A stretch of DNA of 64,000 nt from Arenicellales bacterium (GCA_958295885.1 OY282380.1:3038001-3102000), one strand, 5' to 3'; shown: positions 28,738-41,065, counted from the stretch's first letter. Notes: generated by a model not told the origin, from the letters alone. Made by a program: numbers and translations.

Positions 28738-29802
28738 TCATTCGTGATAACGCCGGCTCATATCTTGAACGGCATGCACCAGAACGGAAACTTTCGCTGG
28801 ATCGATTTCGGGTTTGATGCCATGACCTAAATTGAAAATGTGACCGCTGCCGCGGCCAAAAGCTGCAAGTATCCCTGCTGTTTCGTTTTCAATCTCCCGA
28901 TCGCTGTTCTTTAACGAGTCAGGGTTTAAATTGCCTTGTAAGGCAACGGAATCACCGACTCGAGAACGTGCTTCGCCGATGTCTGTGGTCCAGTCGATTC
29001 CAATTGCATGGCAGCCGGACTGTGCCATGGATTCGAGCCATTTTCCACCGCCTTTGGTAAATAAGATCACTGGAGTGTCCGGAACAGAATGTGCCAGTTC
29101 CTTGACGATTCGGGTCATGAACTGAAGCGAGAATTCCTGGTATTGGCGGGTGGTCAGCAAACCGCCCCAAGTATCAAAAATCATGAGAGCAGATGCTCCC
29201 GCCTTTGCTTTTGCCGTCAGGTAAACCGACACTGAACGAGAAAGAATTCTCAATAATTCATGCAGTTCTTTCGGGTTGCTTTCTGCAAAAGACAGGATTT
29301 TTGAAAAATCGGTTTTCGAGCGTCCTTCTATCATGTAGACGGCGAGCGTCCACGGACTGCCTGAAAAACCAATCAGCGGCACCGAACCCGCCAAATGATC
29401 TACGGTCGTTCGCACCGCAGCCAAGACGTAACCAAGATCACTTTCGGGATCTGGAACTCCCAGTCGACGAATGTCATCGGTTCTGGTTATCGGGTTTTCA
29501 AACACAGGCCCGATGGATTCGACCATTGTGAGACCAAGCCCCATTGCATCGGGAATGACCAGAATGTCCGAAAAGATGATCGCTGCGTCGAGAGCGTATC
29601 GCTCAAGCGGCTGTAGAGTCACTTTACAGGCGAGCTCAGGTGTCTGGCAGAGAGTGAGGAAACTGCCTGCCTGTTTCCGCGCCTCGCGGTATTCGGGAAG
29701 ATAGCGACCGGCCTGCCGCATGATCCAAATTGGAGTCTGACGCACGGGCTGTCTGCGAATGGCGCGAAGAAAACGGTCGTTTTTGAGTGTTCGATTGGTC
29801 AT
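28738..29802 (-). CDS. hemE: Uroporphyrinogen decarboxylase
   Basis: Removes four carboxyl groups from uroporphyrinogen III to give coproporphyrinogen III in haem synthesis. Start at 29802 (M-T-N-R-T-L-K-N-D-R-F-L-R-A) matches family N-termini; upstream in-frame residues belong to pyrF sequence. Signatures: P-I-W-I-M-R-Q-A-G-R-Y-L-P-E-Y, then G-F-S-G-S-P-W-T-L-A-V-Y and F-D-T-W-G-G-L-L. 354 residues. Only four bases after the pyrF stop, so part of the gltB-gltD-pyrF-hemE direction, likely one operon from pyrF onward. Confidence 0.97.
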   Translation of the reverse strand: MTNRTLKNDRFLRAIRRQPVRQTPIWIMRQAGRYLPEYREARKQAGSFLTLCQTPELACKVTLQPLERYALDAAIIFSDILVIPDAMGLGLTMVESIGPVFENPITRTDDIRRLGVPDPESDLGYVLAAVRTTVDHLAGSVPLIGFSGSPWTLAVYMIEGRSKTDFSKILSFAESNPKELHELLRILSRSVSVYLTAKAKAGASALMIFDTWGGLLTTRQYQEFSLQFMTRIVKELAHSVPDTPVILFTKGGGKWLESMAQSGCHAIGIDWTTDIGEARSRVGDSVALQGNLNPDSLKNSDREIENETAGILAAFGRGSGHIFNLGHGIKPEIDPAKVSVLVHAVQDMSRRYHE

Positions 29803-29806
29803 GGTT

Positions 29807-31961
<2,155 letters not shown>

Positions 31962-34900
31962 TTACGCGGCTTTGCGCAGGGTTTCCATCAGCACGTGAAT
32001 ATCCGCAGCTTTCGGTTTGACGTACCAGAATCGGCCAACGAGCTCAGAAAAGTCGTCGCTGACTGATTTTCCCCATTTGCTCTCTGTCTCTCGCACATAC
32101 TCGTCAATTAATTCGTGAAGGTAGTTCAGATGCGGTTCCATGTCTTCATGAGTCAAGCGATGGATGTCGATCAATTCATGGTTGTAGCAGTCCACAAAGA
32201 CTCGTTCCAGATCAAGCACGAAGGCAATGCCTCCGGTCATTCCAGCACCAAAATTCACACCCGTCTGCCCTAAAGACAGCACTGCCCCTCCAGTCATATA
32301 TTCGCAGCCGTGATCACCACAGCCTTCGATCACTGCAATCACACCCGAATTACGGACTGCGAATCGTTCACCGGCGGTTCCGGCTGCAAAGAATCGTCCG
32401 CCGGTCGCTCCGTATAAGCAGGTGTTGCCGGCAATTGGCGTAATTCTCGACTCCAATGGACTATTGGTCGGAGGACGAAGAACGATCTTGCCACCGGCCA
32501 TTCCCTTGCCGACATAATCGTTGGTATCACCTTCAAGATAGAGTTCCAAGCCATCTGCATTCCATGCCCCAAAGCTCTGACCTGCAGTGCCCTTGAAATG
32601 CATCTTGATCGGCGCCAGCCGACTCATGTTGACTCTTGCAATTTCTCCAGACAATCGAGCGCCGATTGATCGGTTGGTATTTGAAATCGAGTAATAAAAG
32701 TCGCCTCCAGACTCGCTTCGGATACTCGGCAGGACATCCTGAATCATTTGTTCTGCCAGTTCACCTTTATCCCACGGTTCGTTTCGGGTGCTTGTGCATC
32801 GACGAGGAACATCATCGGCAACGCTCGCTGTGGACAGCAGAGGCTGCAGGTTCAAGCGTTTTTGTTTGCTGGACCTGCCTTCGACAACTTTCAGATACTC
32901 GGTGCGCCCGATCAGTTCGTCCAGGCTGCGCACTCCAATTGACGCCAGGATCTCTCGGACTTCCTCAGCGACGAATCGAAAAAATCGTATGACTCTGTTC
33001 TTGGTTCCGATGAAATGCTGCTCGCGCAGCTGGCGATTTTGGGTCGCGACACCTGTCGCGCAATTGTTGAGATGACATACCCTTAGATACTTGCATCCGA
33101 GCGCGAGCATCGGGGTTGTTCCAAATCCAAATGAATCCGCACCTAAAATTGCGCCTTTAACGACGTCCAGGCCGGTTTTCAGTCCACCATCGACCTGCAG
33201 TCGGACGCGGTGACGCAGTCCGTTCATGCGCAGGGTCTGCTGAGTTTCCACAAGACCCATTTCCCAAGGACTGCCGGCGTATTTCACCGAGGTCAATGGG
33301 CTGGCTCCTGTTCCCCCGTCATAACCAGCGATAGTGATGAGGTCCGCGTAAGCTTTGGTTACGCCTGCTGCAACAGTTCCTACGCCTGCTTCGGAAACCA
33401 GTTTTACGGATACGAGAGCGTCAGGGTTAATCTGTTTCAGATCAAAAATCAGCTGGGCGATGTCTTCAATCGAATAGATGTCATGATGGGGAGGAGGTGA
33501 AATCAATGCCACGCCGGGTGAAGAGTATCGAAGTGATGCGATCATTCTACTGACTTTGTCGCCGGGCAGCTGGCCTCCTTCTCCGGGCTTTGCACCTTGG
33601 GCGATCTTAATCTGCAGCACTTCCGCGTGGATCAGGTAGTTTGGTGTGACTCCGAATCTTCCTGAGGCAACCTGTTTGATTTTGGAAGTCCTGGAGGTTC
33701 CGTACCGATTCGGATCTTCTCCGCCTTCGCCTGAATTTGATCGACCGCCGATTTCGTTCATTGCCTCAGCCAACACTTCATGCGCCTCAGGTGACAGGGC
33801 GCCAAGCGACATGGCAGCACTGTCGAATCGTTTGCAGATGGATTCGACCGGTTCGACTTCCGACAGCGGAATCGGCGGGGTGACCTGCTTTTTTAGTTTT
33901 AACAGGTCTCGCAGGAATGCTGGTTCTCGCTGATTGACCAATTCCGAATATTTTTCGTAGTCTTTTGGATTGCCACTTGCAACTGCAGCATGCAAGGCAT
34001 GCACGACATCTGGATTCAGCGCATGATATTCGCCGTTCATTGAGAACTTAAGAAGACCGCCATGCGGGACCGGCACCCGCGGGTCAAAGGCATTTTTCGC
34101 CAGCTGCAGCTGGTCGCGCTCGATGTCCTCGAAATTGGTGCCTTCGATTCTTGAAATCATGCCGCAAAAGCACAGATCTACGACTTCAGAATGGAGCCCG
34201 ACTGCTTCAAACAACTGGGTGCCTCGATAACTCGCCATCGTAGAAATTCCCATTTTGGACATGACTTTCAAGATGCCTTTTTTAATTCCGTTTCTGTAGG
34301 TGCGCAGTACGGAAATGGTTTGAGCTACCGTACTGTCGAGTTCGACGATGCTACGGATTACAGCGTAGGCAAAATAGGGATAAACCGCAGTTGCGCCGCA
34401 GCTCAGCAGAACCGCAAAGTGATGGGGATCCCTCGCAGTTGCGGTTTCAACAATTAAATTGACGTCGCACCTCAGTCCTTCTCGGATCAGTCGGTGATGG
34501 ACTGCCCCCGTCGCTAGCAGTGCATGAATCGGGATGGTCTTTTTTGAAACATTTCGGTCGGAGAGGGTAAGAATTCGAAATCCATTTCGAGCAGCTTCGA
34601 CGGCATCGTCGCAGACTCGCTGAATTGCGTTTTTCAGTCCTTCGTCCGGCAGGTAGTTGAGATAGATATTGAAAACTCTGTAGGCAGGATGATTCCGCTC
34701 CACGATCGAATAGAACTTTCCACCCGACAGGACCGGCGATCCGATTATCAGTCGCTCCGCATGTTCCGGACCTTCATCAAATAGTCCAAACGACATCCCC
34801 AGAATTGTTTCCAAAGACATGACAATGTTTTCTCGAAGGGGATCGATTGGTGGATTTGTCACCTGCGCAAACTGCTGTCGGAAATAATCGTAAAGTGATC

Positions 34901-36443
34901 GAATTTGGTTTGACATGAACGGCAGCGGCGTATCGTCGCCCATGGACCCTACGGCCTCTTGTCCAATCTCGCACAGCACGCGAACGACCTGTTCCTGCTC
35001 TTCATGCGACAGGCCAAACAGCTTCTTGTGCACTTTCAGTTCAAATGGATTCAGCTTTGAACTGATATTCTTTGCGTCACGGTGCAAGTGCGTTCTGATT
35101 CGGGACTGCTTTTGCTGAAGCCAACGACTATAGGGTTGATAATTTTTAAGTTTATCATTGATGTCATCGGGCAACAGCAGTTGACCGGTACGAGTGTCAG
35201 CGGCAATCATCTGTCCGGGTTTCAGTCTGCCTTTTGCCACCAGCTCGTCATCCTTGCAGTCGTGCACGCCAATCTCGGTGCAAAGTGTGATCCAACGATT
35301 GGTTGTGATGACATATCGCGCCGGCCTCAGCCCGTTTCGGTCCATGACACAGGCAGCGTATCGTCCATCGGTCAGTACGATGCCTGCAGGTCCATCCCAT
35401 GGCTCTGCATGCAAAGAATTGAACGCGTGAAATGCTCGCAGATTTGGATCCATCGAATCAACGTTCTGCCATGCGGGCGGCACCAGAATCTGCATGGCTC
35501 GAAAAATGTCCATGCCGCCTTTGACGTAAAAATCGAGCATGTTGTCAAGACTGGAGGAATCGGAAGCATCAAAGTCGACCAAAGGCGTCAGTTCATCCAC
35601 GTTGTCGTGCAAGGAATCGTAGAACCGATTTCCCCTGGCTACGGACCAAAATCGATTTCCTTGGATTGTATTGATCTCCCCGTTGTGCGCGAGCATGCGA
35701 AACGGCTGAGCCAGAGGCCAGGCTGGGGCGGTATTCGTGGAAAATCGCTGATGGAATATGACGAGTGAAGACTTCAACTCGGGATTCTTAAGGTCCGGAT
35801 AAAAAACCGTGATGTTTTTCGGCATGAACAAGCCCTTGTAGACCACCAGTTTGGAGGAAAGACTACAGACGTAAAAACTCTTGTCCATGCTCGAAATTTT
35901 CTTTTCAGCCACTCTTCGCGCAGCGTAGAGCTGTCGCTCAAATCGCCCTGGCGACAGCTGATCCGGGGCGTTGACATATAGTTGTTCTACTCTCGGCTTT
36001 GCAACAATGGCGTCTTTGCCCAGAGCGTCCGCGTTGGTCTGAACAATGCGCCAACCAGCAGGAATTAGCCCTTTTTCGGTAAGTGACTCCTCCAGAATAA
36101 TCTTTGTTTTTTTGGCTAGCTGCGAATCCTGGCTTAGAAAAATCATTCCAACCGCATATCTTCTAGCAAGGGAAATCTGCTGTTCTCTGGCGCGGTTGCG
36201 AAAAAATTCGTCCGGAATGCACAGTAAGATGCCACATCCATCTCCTGATTTCCCGTCAGACGCAATAGCCCCTCGATGGGTCAGATTGGTCAGTGACTGA
36301 ATGGCGGTGTCTACAATCGCATGAGAGGCTTCACCATCCATGTGTGCAATCAAGCCAAAACCGCACCCGTCTCGTTCAAATTGTGGGCGGTACAAACCCG
36401 TGTCAGGTGTTCCTTGACTGCTAATTTGTAAGTCATTTCTCAT
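31962..36443 (-). CDS. gltB: Glutamate synthase large subunit
   Basis: Alpha subunit of NADPH-GOGAT: transfers the glutamine amide to 2-oxoglutarate. Catalytic Cys follows a short pro-sequence (R-D-G-C-G-F-G-L-I). Domains in order: glutaminase, central domain, FMN-binding synthase barrel (G-E-G-G-E-D-P near residue 900, A-K-P-G-E-G-G-Q-L-P-G), the [3Fe-4S] cysteines in C-H-L-N-N-C-A-T-G-V-A, and the C-terminal beta-helix (G-G-x-I-V-L-R-P). 1493 residues, full length. The region upstream is unusually AT-rich. Confidence 0.98.
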   Translation of the reverse strand: MRNDLQISSQGTPDTGLYRPQFERDGCGFGLIAHMDGEASHAIVDTAIQSLTNLTHRGAIASDGKSGDGCGILLCIPDEFFRNRAREQQISLARRYAVGMIFLSQDSQLAKKTKIILEESLTEKGLIPAGWRIVQTNADALGKDAIVAKPRVEQLYVNAPDQLSPGRFERQLYAARRVAEKKISSMDKSFYVCSLSSKLVVYKGLFMPKNITVFYPDLKNPELKSSLVIFHQRFSTNTAPAWPLAQPFRMLAHNGEINTIQGNRFWSVARGNRFYDSLHDNVDELTPLVDFDASDSSSLDNMLDFYVKGGMDIFRAMQILVPPAWQNVDSMDPNLRAFHAFNSLHAEPWDGPAGIVLTDGRYAACVMDRNGLRPARYVITTNRWITLCTEIGVHDCKDDELVAKGRLKPGQMIAADTRTGQLLLPDDINDKLKNYQPYSRWLQQKQSRIRTHLHRDAKNISSKLNPFELKVHKKLFGLSHEEQEQVVRVLCEIGQEAVGSMGDDTPLPFMSNQIRSLYDYFRQQFAQVTNPPIDPLRENIVMSLETILGMSFGLFDEGPEHAERLIIGSPVLSGGKFYSIVERNHPAYRVFNIYLNYLPDEGLKNAIQRVCDDAVEAARNGFRILTLSDRNVSKKTIPIHALLATGAVHHRLIREGLRCDVNLIVETATARDPHHFAVLLSCGATAVYPYFAYAVIRSIVELDSTVAQTISVLRTYRNGIKKGILKVMSKMGISTMASYRGTQLFEAVGLHSEVVDLCFCGMISRIEGTNFEDIERDQLQLAKNAFDPRVPVPHGGLLKFSMNGEYHALNPDVVHALHAAVASGNPKDYEKYSELVNQREPAFLRDLLKLKKQVTPPIPLSEVEPVESICKRFDSAAMSLGALSPEAHEVLAEAMNEIGGRSNSGEGGEDPNRYGTSRTSKIKQVASGRFGVTPNYLIHAEVLQIKIAQGAKPGEGGQLPGDKVSRMIASLRYSSPGVALISPPPHHDIYSIEDIAQLIFDLKQINPDALVSVKLVSEAGVGTVAAGVTKAYADLITIAGYDGGTGASPLTSVKYAGSPWEMGLVETQQTLRMNGLRHRVRLQVDGGLKTGLDVVKGAILGADSFGFGTTPMLALGCKYLRVCHLNNCATGVATQNRQLREQHFIGTKNRVIRFFRFVAEEVREILASIGVRSLDELIGRTEYLKVVEGRSSKQKRLNLQPLLSTASVADDVPRRCTSTRNEPWDKGELAEQMIQDVLPSIRSESGGDFYYSISNTNRSIGARLSGEIARVNMSRLAPIKMHFKGTAGQSFGAWNADGLELYLEGDTNDYVGKGMAGGKIVLRPPTNSPLESRITPIAGNTCLYGATGGRFFAAGTAGERFAVRNSGVIAVIEGCGDHGCEYMTGGAVLSLGQTGVNFGAGMTGGIAFVLDLERVFVDCYNHELIDIHRLTHEDMEPHLNYLHELIDEYVRETESKWGKSVSDDFSELVGRFWYVKPKAADIHVLMETLRKAA

Positions 36444-37033
36444 TCTTTGTGATTTATTGCTCTCGTTGGATCATGGGTACTCGCATGTGATTGCGAAGCG
36501 TATGGGCGAATTCAAAAATAATCAATTTTATCAATTTATCAATATATCAATAAAATTCGTAGATTAGGTTTTTTGATTTGGAAGATTCGGAAGAGGACGT
36601 CCCCAAGCTCGAAGTTTTTTCTGCGGCTGGTGTCATAATAATCAAGAATTCAGCACCTAGGAGGCTGGGAAAGGATTGACTCCTTATTGAGCCAACTTTG
36701 TTGAGCATGTGCGATATGATAAATTTGAAGTGACAATCACTGAGGCAGTTGCACTCTTATAAAGAGTTTGATTTGATTGAGTAAATCAAGGAGCGGAAAT
36801 ATTTATTACCCCAAAATAACGCTGTTTTCTGCGTTTTTCTGAGCATTTTGCCAATTTTCCAGCCAATTCTACCCCAGTCGGCAAAAAGCACCTCACCGTG
36901 TACCCGATGTCAACCTGTATATTATTATAATACCATTTATTATCAATAAATTACGTTTTATATTAACCAGCGTCTATGCGATAATTGAGGACCATGATTT
37001 TCAACACATCAAGGCACTCGCCGGGAGTTTCAT
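36444..37033. other. AT-rich region upstream of gltB, without gene
   Basis: 590 bp between gltB and a dead transposase. Close to gltB lie four imperfect 8-9 bp direct repeats of ATCAATTT-type (36521-36553). A GC-richer patch around 36590-36690 looks like foreign or IS-derived DNA but encodes nothing I recognise. The gltB promoter must lie here. Confidence 0.5.
36521..36553. repeat. Short tandem repeats upstream of gltB
   Basis: Units ATCAATTT, ATCAATTT, ATCAATAT, ATCAATAA at 36521, 36530, 36538 and 36546, about 80 bp before the gltB start. May be a regulator-binding array or simple AT-rich expansion. Confidence 0.5.
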
Positions 37034-38649
37034 ATGCCTGAAAACAATCCACATCTTTTTGCCTGGGAAACCGATGACATGCCGGAACTGCAGCGCCTGA
37101 TACTGATTCTCGAGCACCTGCCGTACCAGGAAATCATCGCTCAACTTGAGTCTCGACGTGGCCGCGGCCGCAACGAATGTCCGATCCGAGACCTGTTCCG
37201 AGCCATGATCGCAGGCGTCGTGTTCGGGCATGACTCGGTGAATTCTCTATTGCGCGAACTGGCTCGAAAAGTGCCGCTGGCACAGCTTTGCAGCTTCAAC
37301 CCACTGCCACGGCAGAGCCCGCCGAAACAAACGCTGCACTACGATGAGCAGGGCCAGGTGCAGGCGGTCACCGAACAAGTCCAGCCGCTTCGTCCGTCAC
37401 TGCCCGAGGCTTGGAATTTCTCACGTTTTCTCAAACAGCTGTCCCAGCTGGAAGCCGACACCGGACTGGTCTCTGAGATGATCGTCACGCTGCGCCATCA
37501 GCTGATGGCAGAAGTGCCGGATTTCGGGCGCTGTCTGGGCTACGATGGCAAAGTGCTGCCTTCTCATTCTCCCGGCAGAACCCTCGCTGGCAAAGATCGA
37601 ACCTCGGACCCCGATGCTGACTGGGGCAAACAAAAGACCAGCGGCCTACGTAAAGATGGCACGCTGTGGCAAAAGATCAAGACCTGGTTCGGCTACCGAG
37701 TTCATCTGATCGCCGACACCCACTATGAAAGTCCGGTGGCTGTTAAACTGCGCAAAGCTTCGCGGTCGGAAGTTGTTTGTCTGTGAGACTCCATGCTACC
37801 GCAGCTGTTGGAGCAAACCCCAGAGCTGGCCGAACGTTGCCAGCAGTTTACTGCCGACCGAGGCCTTGAATGCTCGCAGCTCAAGGCCAGCTTGTATGAT
37901 GAGTACGAGATTCGTCCGCTGATTGACCACAAAATGATGTGGCGACGGGAAAAACCGGATCAGAATTACGACCCGAATGGGCCCATCACGCGCCTGCTCA
38001 ACGACGGCGTTCGAACAGACAACATCGTGTATGACGAGCGCGGCCAGGTGTATTGTGTGTCCTGAGACCAAAGAACAGCGAGAGATGGCGTTCTCTGGAT
38101 TCGAAAAAGATCGAAAGACCTTGAAGTACCGCTGTCCAGCCGCGGTCTACGGGCTGGACTGTAAGGGCTATCAGGAATGTCACCCAGCAGCACGGCGGCC
38201 AGGTCTCCGACTACGGCCGCGTGGTGCGCGTCAAACTCGACAAGGACCGTCGCATCTTCACACCTACGCCGCGTCACACCGCCACTTGGCAACAGGGCTA
38301 CAATCAGCGCACCTCGCTGGAGCGTATTTTTTCTCGATTCGACCAAGGTTGCCGTTTCGAGTGGCACTACATACGAGGCTGTGAAAGTATTCTCTTTTCC
38401 GTAAGATTCTGAATCAGAACAAATATATAATATCAATTAAATCAATAAGTTATATTTTCATCATCCACTCAATTTAAACTAATTTGGCAATACTTTCACA
38501 GTCTCATACGCGGGAAGATGAAAATGCAAACCCGCTTCAGCATTGCCATGGCCATCATGATGGCGCTGGCGCTGGTTCATTATCGGGTAGATTGGAAACA
38601 TCAGATGCGCTCACTGGTCAAAACCTGGCACCTGCCCAAAGCAGCCTAG
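37034..38649 (+). pseudogene. Dead DUF772-type DDE transposase gene
   Basis: The protein can be followed over its whole length: P-Y-Q-E-I-I-A-Q-L-E near the start, L-G-Y-D-G-K, W-F-G-Y-R-V-H-L-I-A-D, then D-R-G-L-E-C, Y-D-E-R-G-Q-V-Y-C, and R-T-S-L-E-R-I-F-S-R-F near the end, with the tail R-S-L-V-K-T-W-H-L. It is inactivated by an in-frame TGA at 37784-37786, frameshifts near 38060 and 38180, and an insertion of a 131-bp inverted-repeat element at 38375. The family resembles IS1182/IS5-like transposases. Terminal repeats of the host IS were not identified. Confidence 0.88.
38375..38505. mobile_element. 131-bp MITE-like element inside the transposase gene
   Basis: Terminal inverted repeats of 17 bp (38375-38391 and 38489-38505) match at 16 positions, the inner 13 perfectly. 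The interior is AT-rich with no coding capacity. ATAC flanks both sides (38371-38374 and 38506-38509); deleting the element and one ATAC restores the transposase reading ...H-Y-I-R-G-K-M-K-M..., proof of insertion. A related end sequence occurs at 59207-59223 beside a transposase remnant. Confidence 0.88.
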
Positions 38650-38989
38650 CCGCCGCCGAATCGCAAAAGGATCGCCGCCCATGACGCTGCCGAGGCCATG
38701 GCGCGCCTAAAATCCGAAAAATAACTGCTGCCGCCTACTTTTACCAGCTGCTCAAGCGCATTCGCCTCGGTTCGACAGCATTTGACAGTGCCAAGGCTTG
38801 GATATTTGTTAAATGTGTCATCAAATGTGCGATTTCGAGATACTCAGACCGTGTTGTTTTGATTCGATCAACTCCAAATTGTCGTGAAAACCGCTACAAC
38901 GCAACTGCTTCGATTTTCCTTCGAGTTATCAATTACTGTCCGTAATGTTAAAATAGAATGAGACTGGAACCGAAAAGTGAGTAAAAAAC
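38650..38989. other. Spacer between dead transposase and toxin-antitoxin pair
   Basis: No gene supported. Left part is GC-rich IS tail; right part (about 38800-38985) is AT-rich and should carry the antitoxin promoter. Confidence 0.45.
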
Positions 38990-39256
38990 ATGGCTGGAAT
39001 TACGTTTGTTCGCGCGAGTGTTGACGAAGACATTAAGAACGAAGCTGCCGCTGTATTAGCCGAAGTAGGATTGACAGTGTCGGATGCTGTTCGATTGCTC
39101 TTAATTCGCATCGCAAACGAAAAATCACTGACATTCGACCCGTTGATTCCCAATACTGAAACCATCGCCGCAATGAATGACGCTCGAGATGGAAGATGTG
39201 TTAAACGATTTCGCAGCGTAGAAGAATTATTCAAAGATTTGAATGCGCTGGATTGA
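38990..39256 (+). CDS. dinJ: RelB/DinJ-family antitoxin
   Basis: 88-residue antitoxin with an N-terminal ribbon-helix-helix: F-V-R-A-S-V-D-E-D-I-K-N-E-A, then L-A-E-V-G-L-T-V-S-D-A-V-R-L-L-L. The C-terminal segment (S-V-E-E-L-F-K-D-L-N) would neutralise the toxin. It precedes and overlaps the toxin gene by 14 bases. By family precedent the protein and complex repress their own promoter. The gene symbol is by family, not strict orthology. Confidence 0.9.
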   Translation: MAGITFVRASVDEDIKNEAAAVLAEVGLTVSDAVRLLLIRIANEKSLTFDPLIPNTETIAAMNDARDGRCVKRFRSVEELFKDLNALD

Positions 39257-39524
39257 ACATACAAAGAAATTTCGCCGAGATTACAAACGGGAGCTTAAGG
39301 GACGCTATAAGACTGTCATTGAAATTCGTCTAAATTCAATTGTTCGGCGCTTGGCGAATGACCTTCCGCTTGACCGACGATATCGCGACCATGCATTAAT
39401 CGGAAACTGGAAGGATCACCGTGACTGCCATTTTGCCCCTGATTTAGTTCTAATTTACAGGTTTACTGACGACAACGGACTTCAGTTGGTACGCTTAGGT
39501 TCACATAGCGAATTGGGATTATAA
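39243..39524 (+). CDS. yafQ: YafQ-family mRNA interferase toxin
   Basis: 93-residue RelE-superfamily toxin, expected to cut mRNA on the ribosome. Features: basic N-terminal helix (K-K-F-R-R-D-Y-K-R-E), D-H-A-L-I-G-N-W-K-D-H-R-D-C-H-F with the His/Asp active-site cluster of YafQ, L-V-L-I-Y-R-F and R-L-G-S-H-S-E-L at the end. Complete and in frame, so probably active. Sits among IS relics, which fits acquisition by transfer. Confidence 0.9.
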   Translation: MRWIEHTKKFRRDYKRELKGRYKTVIEIRLNSIVRRLANDLPLDRRYRDHALIGNWKDHRDCHFAPDLVLIYRFTDDNGLQLVRLGSHSELGL

Positions 39525-39936
39525 CGGTAGCGAAACTTGGTGGGCCCGGAAGGACTGTATTCCAACTTTTATGAGCCTTTCATTCAAACTGGAAATTTAC
39601 AAGATCTCAACCGAAACTCTATTGAAATTGAATTTCTGGCATAGTTTGGCGTAGCAAACAAGATAAGAATCTAGCACCAATCAATGTGCCAGCACTCATG
39701 CTATTCTTGTACACGACTTCGAGTTCATAGGAGAACATTGACTGGATTGTGGATTGCGCGTAGCAGGCTCCCTCCCTCCATGTATATCGATTTGACATAC
39801 ATTTCCGTCTTAGTGGATTAGATCAATTACCCTAACTAGAATAACCGTCGACCTTACCGACGCAAACAGGAAAAGAACTTTCATTAAATTACAGTCATGC
39901 AAATAAACCTCCCGGTAACTGCTCGCTCCCGTTTGC

Positions 39937-39990
39937 ATAACGACAATCACACCCTGATTGTCGCTGTTTTCTCACCTTGATCGTCGTTAT
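39937..39990. repeat. Overlapping inverted repeats, two alternative hairpins
   Basis: Segment 39941-39949 pairs perfectly with 39955-39963 (5-base loop), and the same left arm, extended to 39937-39949, pairs at 12 of 13 positions with 39978-39990. The two foldings exclude each other. TTTT follows the first hairpin. Confidence 0.65.
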
Positions 39991-40162
39991 TCGATGGCGG
40001 ATGTTTGATCTGCAAAGGCTGGACAAACATGAGCTGAAACAAACATGAGCCGAAGCGGCTGGCCAGTGACCTGTTCAGCACCACAGAGATTTACGTGCAG
40101 TGGGTGCTGTTGCACGACATCAAATCAAGCTATGACATCCGTCCACCGCCGGATTTTATGAT

Positions 40163-40198
40163 CGATGTGATAATGCCGATATCGGCATTATCACATCG
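40163..40198. repeat. Perfect 36-bp palindrome
   Basis: 18-bp arms meet with no loop at GATATC (centre 40180/40181). Could be a dimeric regulator site, a resolution or transfer site, or two fused IS ends. Confidence 0.85.
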
Positions 40199-40621
40199 TG
40201 CGTCAGTTTGGTCAGAGAAACCGACACGGTGCCTCCATTGACAGCGATGTTTTTCTTCGTTGCCGACACGCGGCGAAAGGATGTAACTACCAAACATAGG
40301 GTAAGCGAGGGTGCATGATATCGAAAAGTCGTTGCCGACAAAGCATCATTTGATTCTTCACTTCTAATTTTTTATTCTGAACATCTATCATGGTATTTGT
40401 CACCGTGTTCTCCACAAGCATTTGTATGAATTTGTGTGACGATTCTGCCGTTAAATTTAAGAAGCAACATGTTCGCAACGCTTAACTCAAATCACTGTTG
40501 ATCATGTTCCCAATCCTATCGGGCTTACACAAGTGTAGAGACGTTTTCCTGAATTAGAGACAAACAGGAACTATCAGCAAAAGCACATATTGCATCGGTA
40601 AAATGCACTTAAACAAATAGG

Positions 40622-41065
40622 TTGGTTTTTCAAATTATGAAACACTCTCATATCCCCATAGAACGCAGATTTGCGGGATCCGAAACTGAGCAACTTAGTG
40701 ATCCAGATTATCAAATAGGTTTGGGTATTCACTACAGAACTCTAACTTTAGGATGGCCCGATATTCTTTCCCGAATGAGAACGGTTGTGTTGGGAGAAGC
40801 AAAATGCGGAAAGACTCATGAATTCAAGCAACAAGTTGCAAATCTGAATCAACAGGGAAAATTGGCGTTTTTCCTACCTTTGGATCAATTGTACGATAAC
40901 GCGGTCGATGAGGTTCTTAGTCACGAAGAAGAACGATCACTCTCCAATTGGCTGCAGCAGCCCAAAAACGAGGCTTGGTTCTTTTTGGACGCAGTCGATG
41001 AATTGAAGCTACGAGACGGAAGTTTCAATATCGCATTGAGAAAACTGCGAAAGGTGATTAATTAG
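40622..41065 (+). pseudogene. 5' part of a STAND/NACHT-like NTPase gene
   Basis: 147 codons with Walker A G-E-A-K-C-G-K-T near residue 58 and Walker B W-F-F-L-D-A-V-D-E-L near residue 122, preceded by P-I-E-R-R-F-A-G. This is the N-terminus of a large P-loop protein of the kind found in defence islands. The frame ends at the left edge of the IS at 41065; the same protein resumes at 42862 (I-V-S-C-R-P-S-D-W, a sensor-like motif). It is therefore an interrupted, inactive gene. Joining the halves leaves an in-frame TAA, so it may have been mutated before or after insertion. Confidence 0.82.

Larger units (their letters stand above)
39525..40621. other. Gene-free accessory spacer
   Basis: About 1.1 kb with no supported gene. 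It holds the nested inverted repeats at 39937-39990 and the palindrome at 40163-40198. A stretch near 40040-40160 reads like fragments of protein (Y-V-Q-W-V-L-L-H-D-I) but has no homologue I recognise and no start. Probably mobile-element debris. Confidence 0.5.

Noticed and set aside
36444..36990. Search for tRNA or attachment site at the edge of the accessory region
   Set aside because: No cloverleaf or T-loop sequence seen, and no direct repeat matching a tRNA 3' end.
39937..40198. Possible CRISPR-like repeats
   Set aside because: Repeats are inverted, not spaced direct repeats, and no cas gene is present.
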